From an uncultured Mycoplasmatota bacterium (GTDB taxonomy: Bacteria; Bacillota_I; Bacilli_A; RF39; UBA660), in contig CAMYRF010000050.1 in NCBI GenBank assembly GCA_947296775.1, positions 1-6,899 of the forward strand: DNA of 6,899 nucleotides. The letters run 5' to 3'. Positions within the stretch are counted from its first letter, which is position 1; each line of letters begins with the position of its first letter. The notes below the pieces were generated by a model, which made no database searches, was not told the origin of the DNA, and saw only the letters and a list, made by a program, of their open reading frames with translations. Position numbers and translations under genes: made by a program. Below are positions 6,704 through 6,899 of the stretch, in pieces.

Positions 6704-6709
6704 GGAGGG
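6704..6709 (+). promoter_or_regulatory. glmS ribosome binding site
   Basis: GGAGGG lies 11 nt before the glmS ATG, slightly long spacing. It begins one base after the last base I assign to the ribozyme pseudoknot (6702), so folding of the ribozyme 3' end and ribosome access may affect each other. Confidence 0.8.
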
Positions 6710-6720
6710 AGTTGTTATAA

Positions 6721-6899
6721 ATGTGTGGTATCGTAGGATACTGTGGAAACAAGAATGCGATTAATGTTTTATTAGATGGTCTTAAAGCTTTGGAATATCG
6801 CGGTTATGATTCTGCGGGTATTGCTTATAGGACTTGCAATCGAATTGAGATTATGAAAGCTTCTGGTAAAATTGTTAATTTGGAGAAAAAGTTAAATTC
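6721..6899 (+). CDS. glmS: Glutamine-fructose-6-phosphate aminotransferase GlmS, N-terminal part (cut by window edge)
   Basis: GlmS makes glucosamine-6-phosphate from fructose-6-phosphate and glutamine in the cytoplasm, the committed step towards UDP-GlcNAc and peptidoglycan. The visible 59 codons begin [13 protein letters not shown]. Cys2 is the N-terminal nucleophile of the class II glutaminase (Ntn) domain once Met1 is removed. [15 protein letters not shown] (21-35) is the conserved segment that follows. The two sugar isomerase (SIS) domains lie beyond the window. The ATG at 6721 is fixed by the need for Cys at position 2 and by GGAGGG upstream. The gene points away from all the others. 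The ribozyme in its leader settles the identity over other class II amidotransferases such as PurF or AsnB, and shows product feedback on its mRNA. Confidence 0.97.
   Translation, partial: MCGIVGYCGNKNAINVLLDGLKALEYRGYDSAGIAYRTCNRIEIMKASGKIVNLEKKLN

Larger units (their letters stand above)
6311..6720. other. Divergent intergenic region between the ABC operon and glmS
   Basis: These 410 bp hold no protein gene I can support. From left to right they hold the ATPase ribosome binding site (6318-6323), an inverted repeat (6355-6395), an AT-rich stretch with TATA-like runs (6396-6451), overlapping inverted repeats (6452-6498), the glmS promoter (6513-6541), the glmS ribozyme and the glmS ribosome binding site. 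The minus-strand promoter of the ABC operon should lie near 6396-6450. Several TATA-like -10 candidates are present there (such as TATATT and TATAAA), but none has a convincing -35 at proper spacing, so I do not call one. Confidence 0.8.

Noticed and set aside
1..6899. CRISPR arrays, tRNA or rRNA genes, insertion sequences, integrase or attachment sites
   Set aside because: No regularly spaced repeats, RNA gene signatures, transposase frames or flanking duplications were seen. The window is filled by the genes and control regions listed.

Overview
This window looks like chromosomal core sequence from a very AT-rich, low-GC Gram-positive bacterium (Bacillota). The evidence is the murG-divIB-ftsA-ftsZ order, strong AGGAGG-type ribosome binding sites, a glmS ribozyme in front of glmS, and Lys/Asn/Ile-rich proteins. 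A gut Bacilli, Erysipelotrichia or RF39-like lineage fits, but the window cannot settle this. The reading frames work with the standard code: stops are TAA or TAG, and the Trp codon checked in the permease is TGG.

Layout. Everything from 1 to 6310 is on the minus strand; glmS at the right edge is on the plus strand. In minus-strand transcription order the window holds: an ABC transporter ATPase (5630-6310) overlapping its large FtsX-type permease (3699-5636); a 189-bp gap with a possible weak terminator and a candidate promoter; murG (2430-3509); divIB/ftsQ (1694-2368), ending in an intrinsic terminator; ftsA (331-1572) behind its own promoter; and the first 105 codons of ftsZ (1-317), cut by the window edge. 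A 410-bp divergent intergenic region (6311-6720) holds the ATPase leader with a long inverted repeat, a cluster of overlapping inverted repeats, a good glmS promoter and a complete glmS ribozyme. The start of glmS (6721-6899) runs off the right edge.

How the genes fit together. GlmS makes glucosamine-6-phosphate, the precursor of UDP-GlcNAc. MurG uses UDP-GlcNAc to finish lipid II. DivIB, FtsA and FtsZ are divisome proteins that direct where that lipid II is used. The window is therefore mostly cell-wall supply and division, a reduced piece of the division/cell-wall (dcw) cluster without mraY, murD or ftsW in the visible part. The ABC transporter is the accessory piece; its substrate cannot be told from sequence.

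I do not see a clearly new system. The best second looks are the compact ribozyme that abuts the glmS ribosome binding site, the unexplained inverted repeats between the divergent genes, and the permease with an unusually short first extracellular domain.
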